This document shows, in pieces, positions 28,766 to 37,518 of a DNA stretch of 64,000 bases (its first letter is position 1; each line of letters begins with the position of its first letter). Made by a program: the position numbers and the translations under genes. The notes under the pieces were generated by a model. It was not told the DNA's origin. It ran no database searches and worked only from the letters and a program-made list of their open reading frames with translations. The stretch is from Bacteroidota bacterium (GTDB lineage: Bacteria > Bacteroidota > Bacteroidia > Chitinophagales > Chitinophagaceae). The DNA is taken from the NCBI GenBank assembly GCA_023422565.1, contig JAFAGR010000096.1, positions 1 through 64,000 of the forward strand, given 5' to 3'.

Positions 28766-29782
28766 TTACATGTGGCTGATAAGCTCAACCAGGCTGTCAA
28801 CCATTGGTTCCGTAACGTTGAGGTGAGTGACCATGCGCACCTCCGTAGGAGAAATAGCAATACAATGAATATTTCTTTCTTTTAAATAAGCGGCGAAAGA
28901 AGCCGGCGTATAATTTCCTTTCACTTCAAATATGATGATGTTGGTTTCAACCGGAAGCATTTTTCCTATGAAGGGTTTTTCCAAAAGTGCAGCTGCGATT
29001 CTTTTTGCATGGGCATGATCAAGGCGTAAAAGTGGACGGTTACTGTTAAGGGCATACAACGCGGCTGCAGCAAGATATCCTGCCTGGCGCATTCCGCCTC
29101 CCATTACCTTGCGCACACGCCTGGCTTTTTTAATAAAATCGCGGCCACCGATCAGCAGACTGCCTACCGGTGCGCCCATTCCTTTGCTCATGCAAACGGA
29201 AATGGAATCGAATACTTTTCCATACCAGTCCGGGTCTTCCGCCGTAACCTCCATTGCGTTCCAAAGGCGCGCACCGTCTAAATGCAAGGATAAATTATTA
29301 TCACGGCAAACCTCTTTGATCTTCAGTATCCCGGCAGAATCATATACGCTGCCGCCGCCACGGTTTGCAGAGTTTTCCAGGCAAACCAGTGAACTGACCG
29401 GTTTGTGTATATCATCCGGGTTCACGGCGGCCTCCACCTGTTCCGCTGTTATTCGGCCACGCTCTCCAGGGAGGGGTTTCACCTGGCAACCGCTGTTAAA
29501 GGCTATGCCGCCACCCTCATATATATATACATGGCTGCTGTGGTCGCAAATAACTTCCTGCCCGGGTTGGGTATGGCATTTAATTGCAATTTGATTGGTC
29601 ATAGTACCGGAAGGACAAAAAAGTGCGGATTCCATTCCGAAAAGGGCGGCAATTTTTTCCTCCAGTTCATTTACTGTGGGGTCTTCCCCGAAAACGTCAT
29701 CACCAACGCGGGCTGCCATCATGGCTTGAAGCATTTCTTTGCCCGGTTGCGTAAAAGTATCTGATCTTAAATCAATATGCAT
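28766..29782 (-). CDS. ltaE: Low-specificity L-threonine aldolase
   Basis: A 338-residue PLP enzyme of the beta-eliminating lyase/threonine aldolase family, splitting threonine or allo-threonine to glycine and acetaldehyde. Seen: [15 protein letters not shown] and [15 protein letters not shown] at the N terminus, [23 protein letters not shown] (PLP aspartate) and [14 protein letters not shown] with the PLP lysine. First gene of a likely two-gene unit with pgi. A TATATTTG box lies five bases before the ATG, pointing to a nearly leaderless transcript. Confidence 0.92.
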   Translation of the reverse strand: MHIDLRSDTFTQPGKEMLQAMMAARVGDDVFGEDPTVNELEEKIAALFGMESALFCPSGTMTNQIAIKCHTQPGQEVICDHSSHVYIYEGGGIAFNSGCQVKPLPGERGRITAEQVEAAVNPDDIHKPVSSLVCLENSANRGGGSVYDSAGILKIKEVCRDNNLSLHLDGARLWNAMEVTAEDPDWYGKVFDSISVCMSKGMGAPVGSLLIGGRDFIKKARRVRKVMGGGMRQAGYLAAAALYALNSNRPLLRLDHAHAKRIAAALLEKPFIGKMLPVETNIIIFEVKGNYTPASFAAYLKERNIHCIAISPTEVRMVTHLNVTEPMVDSLVELISHM

Positions 29783-29787
29783 CGGCT

Positions 29788-29795
29788 CAAATATA
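29788..29795 (-). promoter_or_regulatory. -7 box for the threonine aldolase gene
   Basis: TATATTTG on the minus strand with only five bases to the ATG at 29782; no convincing -33 TTG. Confidence 0.5.
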
Positions 29796-29925
29796 CTGGA
29801 AATGAGTGATGAGCGAAAAGTGGTAAAATTATTGCCTCACATAATATGAGTGAAGGAGAATCTTAGAACGGAATTTATGCAATAGTACTTTTTGGCTGAA
29901 TTTTCACATCCAATTATGCGTTTTT

Positions 29926-29956
29926 TCCGTTTTAGTTATGAAATACGGGAAACGGA
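29926..29956. promoter_or_regulatory. Inverted repeat overlapping the rpoD promoter region
   Basis: TCCGTTT (29926-29932) and AAACGGA (29950-29956) form a 7-bp perfect inverted repeat with 17 bases between, ending three bases before the -7 box at 29960. It is placed like an operator over the -33 region. Confidence 0.45.
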
Positions 29957-29959
29957 TGT

Positions 29960-29967
29960 TAACTTTG
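29960..29967 (+). promoter_or_regulatory. -7 box of the rpoD promoter
   Basis: TAACTTTG matches TAnnTTTG; the leader to the ATG at 30061 would be about 85-90 bases. The -33 TTG is not obvious. Confidence 0.55.
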
Positions 29968-30060
29968 CAAGAATTTTATAGCATTTTGGCCAAATTGATG
30001 CAATTTTGCAACTTTTCCCCCTCCCAAATTGTCTACTAATCATTAAACCGAATTGAACCC

Positions 30061-30918
30061 ATGAGGCAATTAAAGATAGCCACGCAGATTACAAACAGGG
30101 ATTCGCAGGCGGTTGAGAAATACCTGCAGGAGATCTCTAAAATTTCAATGATCACGCCGGAAGAGGAAACCATTCTTGCGCAAAAGATCAAGATGGGGGA
30201 CCAGCGCGCCTTAGATAAGTTGGTGCAGGCCAATCTCCGCTTCGTGGTTTCGGTTGCCAAGCAGTACCAGCACCAGGGGCTTTCTTTGAGTGACCTGATC
30301 AATGAAGGTAATCTTGGTTTGATAAAAGCTGCCCAGCGTTTTGATGAAACGAAAGGTTTTAAATTCATTTCATACGCTGTTTGGTGGATCCGTCAGTCAA
30401 TTCTACAGGCTCTTGCAGAGCAGGGAAGGCTTGTTCGTTTGCCGCAAAATAAGATCGGTACCTATAACAAAGCGAACAAGGCATACATGGCTTTTGAGCA
30501 GGAGCATGAAAGAGAGCCATCAACAGAAGAACTTGCGGAGTTGCTTGAAATGAGCGAAACCGAGATCAACAATATTTTCCAAAGCAATACCCGTCACTCT
30601 TCTCTCGATGCGCCTGTGCACGAAGCGGAAGACGTGGCAATGGGAGACCTTTTGAAAGGTGGCGATGAAACCGATGAAGACGTAATGCACGATTCATTGA
30701 AGAATGAAATTCGCCGGGTATTGAAATCACTGAGCCCTCGTGAAGCTGAAATTGTAAATGCCTACTTTGGCCTTGACGGCGAGAATGGTGTAACGATCGA
30801 GCAAATCGGCCAGAAGTATGACCTTACGAAAGAAAGGATCCGCCAGATAAAGGAAAGAGCTATCAAACGCCTCCAGAAAGCAAGATACAGCGGTGCGTTG
30901 AAAGCTTACCTGGGATAA
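30061..30918 (+). CDS. rpoD: Primary RNA polymerase sigma factor (RpoD/SigA)
   Basis: A 285-residue primary sigma factor of the short Bacteroidota kind, lacking the long region 1.1 of enterobacterial RpoD. Region 1.2 (VEKYLQEISKISMITPEEE), region 2 (RFVVSVAKQYQHQGLSLSDLI, then FISYAVWWIRQSILQAL), region 3 and region 4 with the helix-turn-helix (VTIEQIGQKYDLTKERIRQIKERAIKRL) are all present. It would direct recognition of the TAnnTTTG promoters seen throughout this window. It is single-gene, with its own promoter region and a strong terminator. Confidence 0.96.
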   Translation: MRQLKIATQITNRDSQAVEKYLQEISKISMITPEEETILAQKIKMGDQRALDKLVQANLRFVVSVAKQYQHQGLSLSDLINEGNLGLIKAAQRFDETKGFKFISYAVWWIRQSILQALAEQGRLVRLPQNKIGTYNKANKAYMAFEQEHEREPSTEELAELLEMSETEINNIFQSNTRHSSLDAPVHEAEDVAMGDLLKGGDETDEDVMHDSLKNEIRRVLKSLSPREAEIVNAYFGLDGENGVTIEQIGQKYDLTKERIRQIKERAIKRLQKARYSGALKAYLG

Positions 30919-30937
30919 GCCTTTTCTATATATTTTT

Positions 30938-30964
30938 AAAAGCTCCGTAAATCGGAGCTTTTTT
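30938..30964 (+). terminator. Intrinsic terminator after rpoD
   Basis: A 10-bp perfect stem (30938-30947 with 30953-30962), 5-base loop and T-tract, 20 bases after the rpoD stop. Confidence 0.9.
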
Positions 30965-31071
30965 ATTTTGACGCAAAAACTCCGGCTGTTGTGGGAACAT
31001 TTTGTGAATTTGCAAACTCTTTCAAAACGTATATTACAGCCGAATTTTTATGACCATATAATTGTTGTTGA

Positions 31072-32019
31072 ATGGAAAAAGCAATCAGTGAAAAAGTAAG
31101 TTGTTTGATAATAGGATCGGGGCCGGCGGGCTATACCGCAGCTATTTATGCCGCTCGCGCAAATATGAAACCTGTTTTGTACCAGGGAATTCAACCGGGC
31201 GGACAGCTCACCATCACCACGGAAGTAGAAAATTATCCCGGGTATCCTGACGGAATACAGGGCCCCGAAATGATGGTGCACTTTGAAAAGCAGGCAGCGA
31301 GAATGGGAACGGACATCCGCTACGGGCTTGCTACTAATGTCGATTTTTCAACACACCCGCTGAAGGTGGAAATTGATGAAGAAAAGTGGATAGAAGCGGA
31401 TGCGGTGATCATATCAACCGGGGCTTCGGCAAAATGGCTTGGCCTGGAAAGTGAGCAAAGGTTGAACGGCCACGGAGTAAGCGCCTGCGCCGTATGCGAT
31501 GGATTTTTCTTTAAAGATAAGGATGTGGCTATAGTAGGCGCCGGCGATACTGCTGCCGAAGAGGCCCTGTACCTTTCAAAAATTTGCAAAAGTGTGCACA
31601 TGATAGTTAGGCGGGATGAAATGCGCGCCAGCAAGATCATGCAGGACCGTGTGAAGAAAACCGCCAACATCACTATTCATTGGAACAGTGAAACTGAAGA
31701 AGTGCTGGGGGATACCAAAGTAGATTCTGTAAGGATCATGAACAACCAAACGCAGGAGCGTACAACCCTTCCCGTTAGTGCGTTTTTTGTAGCAATCGGC
31801 CATGAACCTAACTCTGCGATTTTTAAAGGATGGCTTGATATGGACGAATCGGGATACATCAAAACCCAACCCGGCACCAGCAAAACCAATGTGGAAGGCG
31901 TGTTCGCCTCAGGGGATGTGCAGGATAAAATTTACAGGCAGGCTGTAACGGCGGCCGGTAGCGGATGCATGGCCGCCCTGGATGCGGAGCGTTACCTGAG
32001 CGAAAAAGGATTGCACTGA
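31072..32019 (+). CDS. trxB: Thioredoxin-disulfide reductase
   Basis: A 315-residue FAD/NADPH flavoenzyme that reduces thioredoxin in the cytoplasm. Seen: the FAD-binding CLIIGSGPAGYTAAIYAARA, TTEVENYPG, the redox pair C139/C142 in SACAVCDG, the NADPH-binding VAIVGAGDTAAEEALYL, and the C-terminal GVFASGDVQDKIYRQAVTAA. Length normal. It leads a three-gene unit with folB (stop and start share one base) and a TPR gene. Confidence 0.95.
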   Translation: MEKAISEKVSCLIIGSGPAGYTAAIYAARANMKPVLYQGIQPGGQLTITTEVENYPGYPDGIQGPEMMVHFEKQAARMGTDIRYGLATNVDFSTHPLKVEIDEEKWIEADAVIISTGASAKWLGLESEQRLNGHGVSACAVCDGFFFKDKDVAIVGAGDTAAEEALYLSKICKSVHMIVRRDEMRASKIMQDRVKKTANITIHWNSETEEVLGDTKVDSVRIMNNQTQERTTLPVSAFFVAIGHEPNSAIFKGWLDMDESGYIKTQPGTSKTNVEGVFASGDVQDKIYRQAVTAAGSGCMAALDAERYLSEKGLH

Positions 32020-32372
32020 TGATGCAGATAAAACTTGAAAACCTTCGCTTTACCTGCGCGCACGGATGGCATGCAGAAGAAGCTTTGTCTCCCGGTGATT
32101 TTGAAGTGAATGTAATGGTATCGTTTCTTGCACCTGAGAAAATAGAGAGATTGGAAGATACACTTGACTATGTGGAGATATATGAGGTAGTTCGCCGGCG
32201 GATGGAGCAACCACACAAACTTCTGGAATCACTCGCCATTAAAATTGCTGACGACATCGCGCTGATCAATAAAAATATTAAGAGGATCGAAGTAAACATT
32301 AACAAAACAAATCCCCCGATCGTTTCGTTTACAGGTAATGTTGGCGTAGGTTACGTGAAAGTCCTTACCTAA
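32019..32372 (+). CDS. folB: Dihydroneopterin aldolase
   Basis: A 117-residue folate-pathway enzyme converting dihydroneopterin to 6-hydroxymethyl-dihydropterin and glycolaldehyde. Family features: IKLENLRFTCAHGWHAEEA, DTLDYVEIYEVV, LLESLAIKIADDI with the usual glutamate, and VEVNINKTNPPI. The start ATG at 32019 overlaps the trxB stop (TGATG); a second ATG follows directly. In-frame sequence further upstream lies inside trxB and does not look like the family. It joins folP and the formyl-THF ligase elsewhere in this window in folate metabolism. Confidence 0.92.
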   Translation: MMQIKLENLRFTCAHGWHAEEALSPGDFEVNVMVSFLAPEKIERLEDTLDYVEIYEVVRRRMEQPHKLLESLAIKIADDIALINKNIKRIEVNINKTNPPIVSFTGNVGVGYVKVLT

Positions 32373-33124
32373 TGAAGACCATTTTATTTCTGGCATATTG
32401 CTCATTACATTTCGGAGTGGTTGCGCAAGACCTCAAACTGTTGCAACACAAAGCCGATAGCCTGGAGGCTGTTCCGGATGAAAAGGCGGCTTTCGAAGTT
32501 TTTAAGGTCATCCACAAAAAATACCCAGACAATATTTATGCGCTTACCAAATGCAGCGAACTGTGCAGCAGGATCGGCAAGCGGGAACCATTAGAAAAAA
32601 TGCGGGACAGTTATTATTCAGCCGCACTGATGTATGCAAAAAAAGCTCTGGCCCTGAACCCGAAACACGATGAGGCGAATGTGGCCATGGCGATTGCGTT
32701 AGGAAGAAACTCACTGACCAAATCGGGAAAAGAAAAAGTCAGCGCTGCCCGCGAAATACGCAAGCATACGGAAACAGCTTTAAAGAACAATCCTCTAAAC
32801 TTTAAAGCATGGCACATTCTGGGCAAGTGGCACTATGAAGTAACCGACCTGAATATGTTTGAGCGTGCCGCCCTGAAGGTCTTCTATGGCGGTATGCCTG
32901 AATCCTCACTTGCAGAGAGTATTAATGCGTATGAAAAAGCTAGAGAGATAAAACCTGACTTTCTTTTGAACTATCTTGAACTGGCAAAGGCATATAAAAG
33001 AAACAATGAAACTGCGCGGGCCATTGCCTTGCTGGAAGCCGTTTCTGTTCTCCGGCCATTTTCAGAAGATGATCCGGCAATTTTAAAAGAAGCGGGGTTT
33101 CTTTTACGCCGCTGGAAAAATTAA
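32372..33124 (+). CDS. Secreted TPR protein (RMD1-like)
   Basis: A 250-residue protein with signal peptide (MKTILFLAYCSLHFGVVAQ) followed by tetratricopeptide-like repeats: YPDNIYALTKCSELCSRIG, YAKKALALNPKHDEANVAMA, HTETALKNNPLNFKAWHILG and YEKAREIKPDFLLNYLELAK. The arrangement resembles the RMD1/regulator-of-microtubule-dynamics TPR proteins, which occur in Bacteroidota without known role. It should be periplasmic and act in protein-protein contact. It overlaps the folB stop by one base (TAATG), and its own stop shares a TTAA tetranucleotide with the stop of the converging MATE gene. Confidence 0.8.
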   Translation: MKTILFLAYCSLHFGVVAQDLKLLQHKADSLEAVPDEKAAFEVFKVIHKKYPDNIYALTKCSELCSRIGKREPLEKMRDSYYSAALMYAKKALALNPKHDEANVAMAIALGRNSLTKSGKEKVSAAREIRKHTETALKNNPLNFKAWHILGKWHYEVTDLNMFERAALKVFYGGMPESSLAESINAYEKAREIKPDFLLNYLELAKAYKRNNETARAIALLEAVSVLRPFSEDDPAILKEAGFLLRRWKN

Positions 33125-34482
33125 AGTTCAACAGCTCCTTTGCCTTTCCATCTACCTCTTTTCATGTAGAGGAATGACATTAAGAAAATACTCGACCAGT
33201 AAATGAATTCATTGCTCCATGCCATTGCAAGGGAAATATAATTCACCTTCATAAAATACCAGGTATAGCCCATGTAAAGTGCAATGGCTACCACTTCAAT
33301 GGCAAGGTTAACGGTGGTTTTTCCTGTGCCTGTTACAGAATTCAGCCAAACATTGGCTACGCTCATCAGAAGCATTCCCATTGAAACCATTCTAATAACC
33401 GGGATTCCTTCCTTTACAAAATTCTCATCTTGCCCGAACAGCCTGAAGAAACCTTCAGGAAATATGTTCAGCAGGGATACCATTAAAAGACAGAGGCCAA
33501 AGCTCCATGCCGTGATCATTTTCACAAGGCGGATCACATCATTCTCCCTGTGCTGGCCGATCAGGTTGCTCGTCATCGTATTGGTTGTACTCGCAAATGC
33601 CCAGATAAAAACTCCGGCTATGCCAAATACATTTCTCATGGTGTTACTTATGGCTTTTGCCACGGTGCCCCGGCTTTCAATCAAAATAAAGAATACGAGC
33701 CATGTAGCCACGCTAACTATGTATTGGAAAACGAGAGGCAGTGCTACACGAAAAATTTCGCGGCTGAACATTTTATTATAGGCGAAATTCCGAAGCAGTC
33801 CGTAGCGTTTACGCAGCCCCGTTAGTGCCAGTACGGCAAACACCACAACCACTCCTGTGAACTCTGCTATAACCGAAGCCAATGCAGCACCGTTAAAGCC
33901 CATCGCGGGGAAACCAAGCTTCCCAAAAATCAACAGGTAATCAAAAACGATATTCATCAGCGCTTCAAATACAAAACCTATCATCAGGTATTTGCTGTTA
34001 AGAGATGCAACGAGGAAGGCATTTCCCATCTGAAAAAGGAAGAGAAAAGGAAGTCCGAAAATCCGGATACGCAAAAAATCCATTTCCACAGGATAGGAGT
34101 CGGGGTCGGCAACGGCCTTAAGAATAAAGGGCGCGACCAACCAGGTAAAGGCAATGCATATCACTGAAAATTTCAGGCTGGTTCTTATACCCTGGGCTAG
34201 TATGGTGTGAAAATTTTCACTTGTGCCTCTTCCCGCGTGGCGGGAGAAAACGGTTTGCAGCGCGTTATTGAGTCCGTTGCCGGCCACGGCAAAAATCAGG
34301 TAATACACTCCTGTAATGCCCGCATTGCCTAATGCTTCTTCACTGAGCTGCCCCAGGAATATGCTGTTGGTAAGCATATTGATCTGCGGCACAAGAATGG
34401 CAAGTGTGATGGGAAGCGCAATAGTAAGTATCTGCCGGTGTGTAACTTTTACCTGTAACTGATTTAACGGCACTGCTTCCAT
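33121..34482 (-). CDS. MATE family efflux transporter
   Basis: A 453-residue inner-membrane antiporter with about twelve hydrophobic segments in two homologous halves; the first begins ILTIALPITLAILVPQINMLTNSIFLGQLSEEALGN, the typical MATE opening. By family it exports cationic drugs or metabolites using H+ or Na+. The substrate cannot be read from sequence. A TAATTTTG -7 box lies eight bases before the ATG. Its 3' end overlaps the TPR gene by four bases. Confidence 0.92.
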   Translation of the reverse strand: MEAVPLNQLQVKVTHRQILTIALPITLAILVPQINMLTNSIFLGQLSEEALGNAGITGVYYLIFAVAGNGLNNALQTVFSRHAGRGTSENFHTILAQGIRTSLKFSVICIAFTWLVAPFILKAVADPDSYPVEMDFLRIRIFGLPFLFLFQMGNAFLVASLNSKYLMIGFVFEALMNIVFDYLLIFGKLGFPAMGFNGAALASVIAEFTGVVVVFAVLALTGLRKRYGLLRNFAYNKMFSREIFRVALPLVFQYIVSVATWLVFFILIESRGTVAKAISNTMRNVFGIAGVFIWAFASTTNTMTSNLIGQHRENDVIRLVKMITAWSFGLCLLMVSLLNIFPEGFFRLFGQDENFVKEGIPVIRMVSMGMLLMSVANVWLNSVTGTGKTTVNLAIEVVAIALYMGYTWYFMKVNYISLAMAWSNEFIYWSSIFLMSFLYMKRGRWKGKGAVEL

Positions 34483-34490
34483 AAAGAAGG

Positions 34491-34498
34491 CAAAATTA
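34491..34498 (-). promoter_or_regulatory. -7 box for the MATE gene
   Basis: TAATTTTG on the minus strand, eight bases before the ATG at 34482, in a 45-base divergent gap. Confidence 0.45.
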
Positions 34499-34527
34499 TC
34501 TTATTTTGCCACCTCATATTTAAATAA

Positions 34528-35361
34528 TTGAAGATCCTTTTTAATCATATAATCCCTGAGGTGGCGCAGTCTGCATCAAACCTGCTTATTGAAGCAGGCA
34601 ATTACGGTGTGTCTTGCATCTGGTATAATGCGAATCCAATCAAGGCAGTCGGCGTACGTATGTATCACTTCCAGGAACATTCTTCCGGAAAAGAAATAGC
34701 GGGCTATCTAATGAAAATGCTTTCCGAACCTGAATTTTCGGGTAAAGAGATCTTTTTATGTATGAACGTAAAGGAGGCGATGATAGTTCCCTCGGCATAT
34801 TTTTCGCATTCCTCTCTTCCGGCAATGTTTGAACTCATGTACGGAAAAAATTCCGGAGCCATACACACAGATACGGTTGAAATGGAACAAAGAGGGGAGC
34901 GCCACATCTGTTACAACAGCTATAGAGTAAATGAGGAAATTATGGAGTGTGTGAAATCTTACATTCAGCCCGGAAAAATGAAGCATTCCACCTCTTTACA
35001 GGTTCAGAACGCAGAAACGGATACCCGCGTTTACGGCATTGTTTATCATCATAAAATCAAATTGCTCTTGTTTAAAGAGGGAGCCCTTCAACTTGTGCAA
35101 CAATACCCTTATAAAACTCCTGCTGATGCGGCCTATATATTGCTCAATGCATGCCACCAACATGCTATGCTTCCGGCCGAAGTAGAAGTAAGATTGGCAG
35201 GCATAATAGATAAAGATTCAAATCTGTTCCGGGAGATCGCCAGGTATTTTATGCAGGTAAACCTGCAAGAAATTCATGAAGAGGTTGAAGTGGATGAGGG
35301 TTTGAAAGACATTTCCGCTCATTATTTCAGCCACCTAACTCATTTGCTTGTATGCGTATAA
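34528..35361 (+). CDS. DUF3822 family protein
   Basis: A 277-residue soluble protein matching my recollection of DUF3822, a Bacteroidota family found directly before rsmD. It has an actin-like/ASKHA-type look (VSCIWYNANPIKAVGVRMYHF, TRVYGIVYHHKIKLLLFKEG) but no motif that fixes a function. The start is TTG 34528; the next candidate would cut conserved sequence. Its end overlaps rsmD by 10 bases, so translation is probably coupled; a role alongside RsmD is suggested only by this constant neighbourhood. Confidence 0.8.
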   Translation: MKILFNHIIPEVAQSASNLLIEAGNYGVSCIWYNANPIKAVGVRMYHFQEHSSGKEIAGYLMKMLSEPEFSGKEIFLCMNVKEAMIVPSAYFSHSSLPAMFELMYGKNSGAIHTDTVEMEQRGERHICYNSYRVNEEIMECVKSYIQPGKMKHSTSLQVQNAETDTRVYGIVYHHKIKLLLFKEGALQLVQQYPYKTPADAAYILLNACHQHAMLPAEVEVRLAGIIDKDSNLFREIARYFMQVNLQEIHEEVEVDEGLKDISAHYFSHLTHLLVCV

Positions 35362-35891
35362 TCGGCGGCTTACATGGCGGGAGAAAGATCAGTCCTCCAT
35401 CAAAGATGCCATATACGAGGCCCACCACCGATATTGCAAAGGAAGGATTGTTCAACATTCTTCAGAATAATTTAGATTTTGAAGGATTGAAAACATTAGA
35501 CCTTTTTGGAGGAACCGGAGCGATAACGTATGAACTTGCCAGCAGGGGAGCGGCAGATCTTACCATCGTGGAGAAAGATGCGGACATGTTCAACTTCATC
35601 AAAAAAAATCTCGAAGCATTAGAATTTAAGAATGTGCGCGCAATAAGGTCAGAGGTATTTAAGTTTTTGTCAACTGCAAATCAAACCTATGATTTCATAT
35701 TCGCGGGGCCGCCTTACGCTTTAACTACCATTGACGACCTTCCGCGAATTATTGCCGAAAAAAAATTACTTAACCCGGGCGGATGGTTTGTGTTGGAGCA
35801 TACGCCACGAAATAATTACAAAGAGTTCAGCCTTTACAAAAGCGAACGCAATTACGGCACTACTATTTTTTCATTTTTTGTAATGGAATAA
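35352..35891 (+). CDS. rsmD: RsmD family RNA methyltransferase
   Basis: A 179-residue SAM-dependent methyltransferase, by family the 16S rRNA guanine-966 N2 enzyme. Seen: RIIGGLHGGRKI and YTRPTTDIAKEGLFNIL at the N terminus, SAM-binding LDLFGGTGAITYELASRGA, VEKDADMF. The motif IV normally reading (D/N/S)PPY is GPPY here (residues 119-122, codon GGG at 35706), losing the conserved acidic/polar residue; see findings. It overlaps DUF3822 by 10 bases and is 2 bases from the next gene. Confidence 0.88.
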   Translation: MRIIGGLHGGRKISPPSKMPYTRPTTDIAKEGLFNILQNNLDFEGLKTLDLFGGTGAITYELASRGAADLTIVEKDADMFNFIKKNLEALEFKNVRAIRSEVFKFLSTANQTYDFIFAGPPYALTTIDDLPRIIAEKKLLNPGGWFVLEHTPRNNYKEFSLYKSERNYGTTIFSFFVME

Positions 35892-35893
35892 CG

Positions 35894-36457
35894 ATGGATA
35901 AAGCGACCGCCCGAAAACTTTACCGCGAAAAGCGCCTTGCATTAACGGAAGCGGAGAAAGATAAAATGGAAGACCTGATCCTGATCCAGTTCCAGGCTTT
36001 CAACCCCGTGATCCCGGATCATGTAATGACCTTCGCGCCGATGGAGGAGAAGAAAGAGTACGATCCCTACCTGGTGATGGAATATTGCCGTTTTAAGAAT
36101 CCGGCTGTTCAATTTTATTTTCCGCTTACAAAAGGAGATGAGATGGTGGCGTGTGCAGTAACAGACGACCAGGCCTTTGTAAAAAATGAATGGGGAATTT
36201 TGGAGCCCTTGGATGCACACGCTGTACCTCCCACGCTCCCCGCAATGATTCTTGTTACTTTGGTGGCGATGGACAAAAGGGGGCACCGTGTGGGATTTGG
36301 CAAAGGTTACTACGATAAGTTTCTTGCAATATGCAGCCCGGACGCACTAACGGTGGGATTCACGTTTTTTGAGCCTGAGGAATGTATATCAGGAATTGGT
36401 AAACACGATATCGCTTTAAAAGCCTGCATTACGCCCGATGCATTTTTTACTTTTTAA
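35894..36457 (+). CDS. 5-formyltetrahydrofolate cyclo-ligase
   Basis: A 187-residue ATP-dependent enzyme turning 5-formyl-THF into 5,10-methenyl-THF (MTHFS/YgfA family). Seen: the N-terminal ATARKLYREKRLAL, substrate region VQFYFPLTKGDEM, and the signature MDKRGHRVGFGKGYYDKFLA with the ATP-binding glycine-lysine loop. Length normal. Third gene of the DUF3822-rsmD-ligase-lpxK unit, two bases after rsmD and eight before lpxK. Confidence 0.92.
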   Translation: MDKATARKLYREKRLALTEAEKDKMEDLILIQFQAFNPVIPDHVMTFAPMEEKKEYDPYLVMEYCRFKNPAVQFYFPLTKGDEMVACAVTDDQAFVKNEWGILEPLDAHAVPPTLPAMILVTLVAMDKRGHRVGFGKGYYDKFLAICSPDALTVGFTFFEPEECISGIGKHDIALKACITPDAFFTF

Positions 36458-36465
36458 TTTTATGT

Positions 36466-37518
36466 ATGATCAGGAAGAGCAGGTATTTGTTATATCCCAT
36501 TTCACTCCTTTATTCATTTATACTATGGGTGAGAAACTTCCTGTATGATAAAAACATTCTTAAATCAGCTGCCTTTAATTTTCCTATCATTTGCGTAGGC
36601 AACCTTGCCACTGGCGGAACCGGCAAAACACCGATGACGGAATACCTTGTTGAAATGCTGATGCATCGTTATAAAGTGGCCACACTCAGCCGGGGATATA
36701 AAAGAAAGACAAAAGGTTTTGCTATTGCACATGCAGGAACCACCGCCATCCAGATCGGAGATGAACCGATGCAGTTTCATCAAAAATTTCCGGATGTAAC
36801 GGTCTCTGTAGGCGAAGAACGCCTTGTAGCCATTCCGCAGTTGCTGCACGACAGGCCGGAGACTGAGGTGATAATATTAGACGATGCATTTCAGCACAGG
36901 CAGGTGAGAGCAGGGCTGAATATTTTGCTCACTGAATACAAAAATCCGTATGTATCGGATGAGGTTTTACCCGCGGGCAACCTTAGGGATAACATTTCCA
37001 GTGCATCACGTGCAAATGTGATTGTGGTTACGAAATGTCCGCACATTGGTGAAGCGGAAAAAAATAAAATGGTGAAGCGGCTAAGGCCTCTCGCGAACCA
37101 GAAGGTTTTTTTTACAAAGATCGTTTATGCGGCGCCGTTACACCTTTTTTCGAAGATAACTGCTACACCAGGCAGGGATACAGCGATCTTACTGCTATTC
37201 GGTATCGCCAACCCCGCGCCACTCATATCGCATGCGAAGGATTCTTTTAACAAGGTAGAACTAATGGAGTTCAATGATCATCATATTTTCAGAACGGATG
37301 ATCTGCAAAATATCAGGAAGAATTTTGAGAGACTGGAAAGTACAAAGAAGATCATTCTCACCACTGAAAAAGACGGCGTTCGCCTGGAAAAGTTCAGGAA
37401 TGAACTGGAAGATTACCCGATATATGTTTTACCAATGAAGCATGAATTCCTTTTTAATGACGGAAGCAAATTTGAGAGCAGTGTTGTAGAATTTATTGAA
37501 AGCAACAAGCTGAAATGA
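36466..37518 (+). CDS. lpxK: Tetraacyldisaccharide 4'-kinase
   Basis: A 350-residue lipid A biosynthesis kinase that phosphorylates the 4' position of the tetraacyldisaccharide at the inner membrane. An N-terminal membrane-associated helix (YLLYPISLLYSFILWVRNFLY) precedes the P-loop GNLATGGTGKTP (45-56); then SRGYKRKTKGF, GDEPMQFHQKFPDVTVSVGEER and ILDDAFQHRQV with the catalytic aspartate. It confirms a lipopolysaccharide-type outer membrane. Its stop TGA abuts the helicase stop within TGATCA, leaving no spacer. Confidence 0.95.
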   Translation: MIRKSRYLLYPISLLYSFILWVRNFLYDKNILKSAAFNFPIICVGNLATGGTGKTPMTEYLVEMLMHRYKVATLSRGYKRKTKGFAIAHAGTTAIQIGDEPMQFHQKFPDVTVSVGEERLVAIPQLLHDRPETEVIILDDAFQHRQVRAGLNILLTEYKNPYVSDEVLPAGNLRDNISSASRANVIVVTKCPHIGEAEKNKMVKRLRPLANQKVFFTKIVYAAPLHLFSKITATPGRDTAILLLFGIANPAPLISHAKDSFNKVELMEFNDHHIFRTDDLQNIRKNFERLESTKKIILTTEKDGVRLEKFRNELEDYPIYVLPMKHEFLFNDGSKFESSVVEFIESNKLK

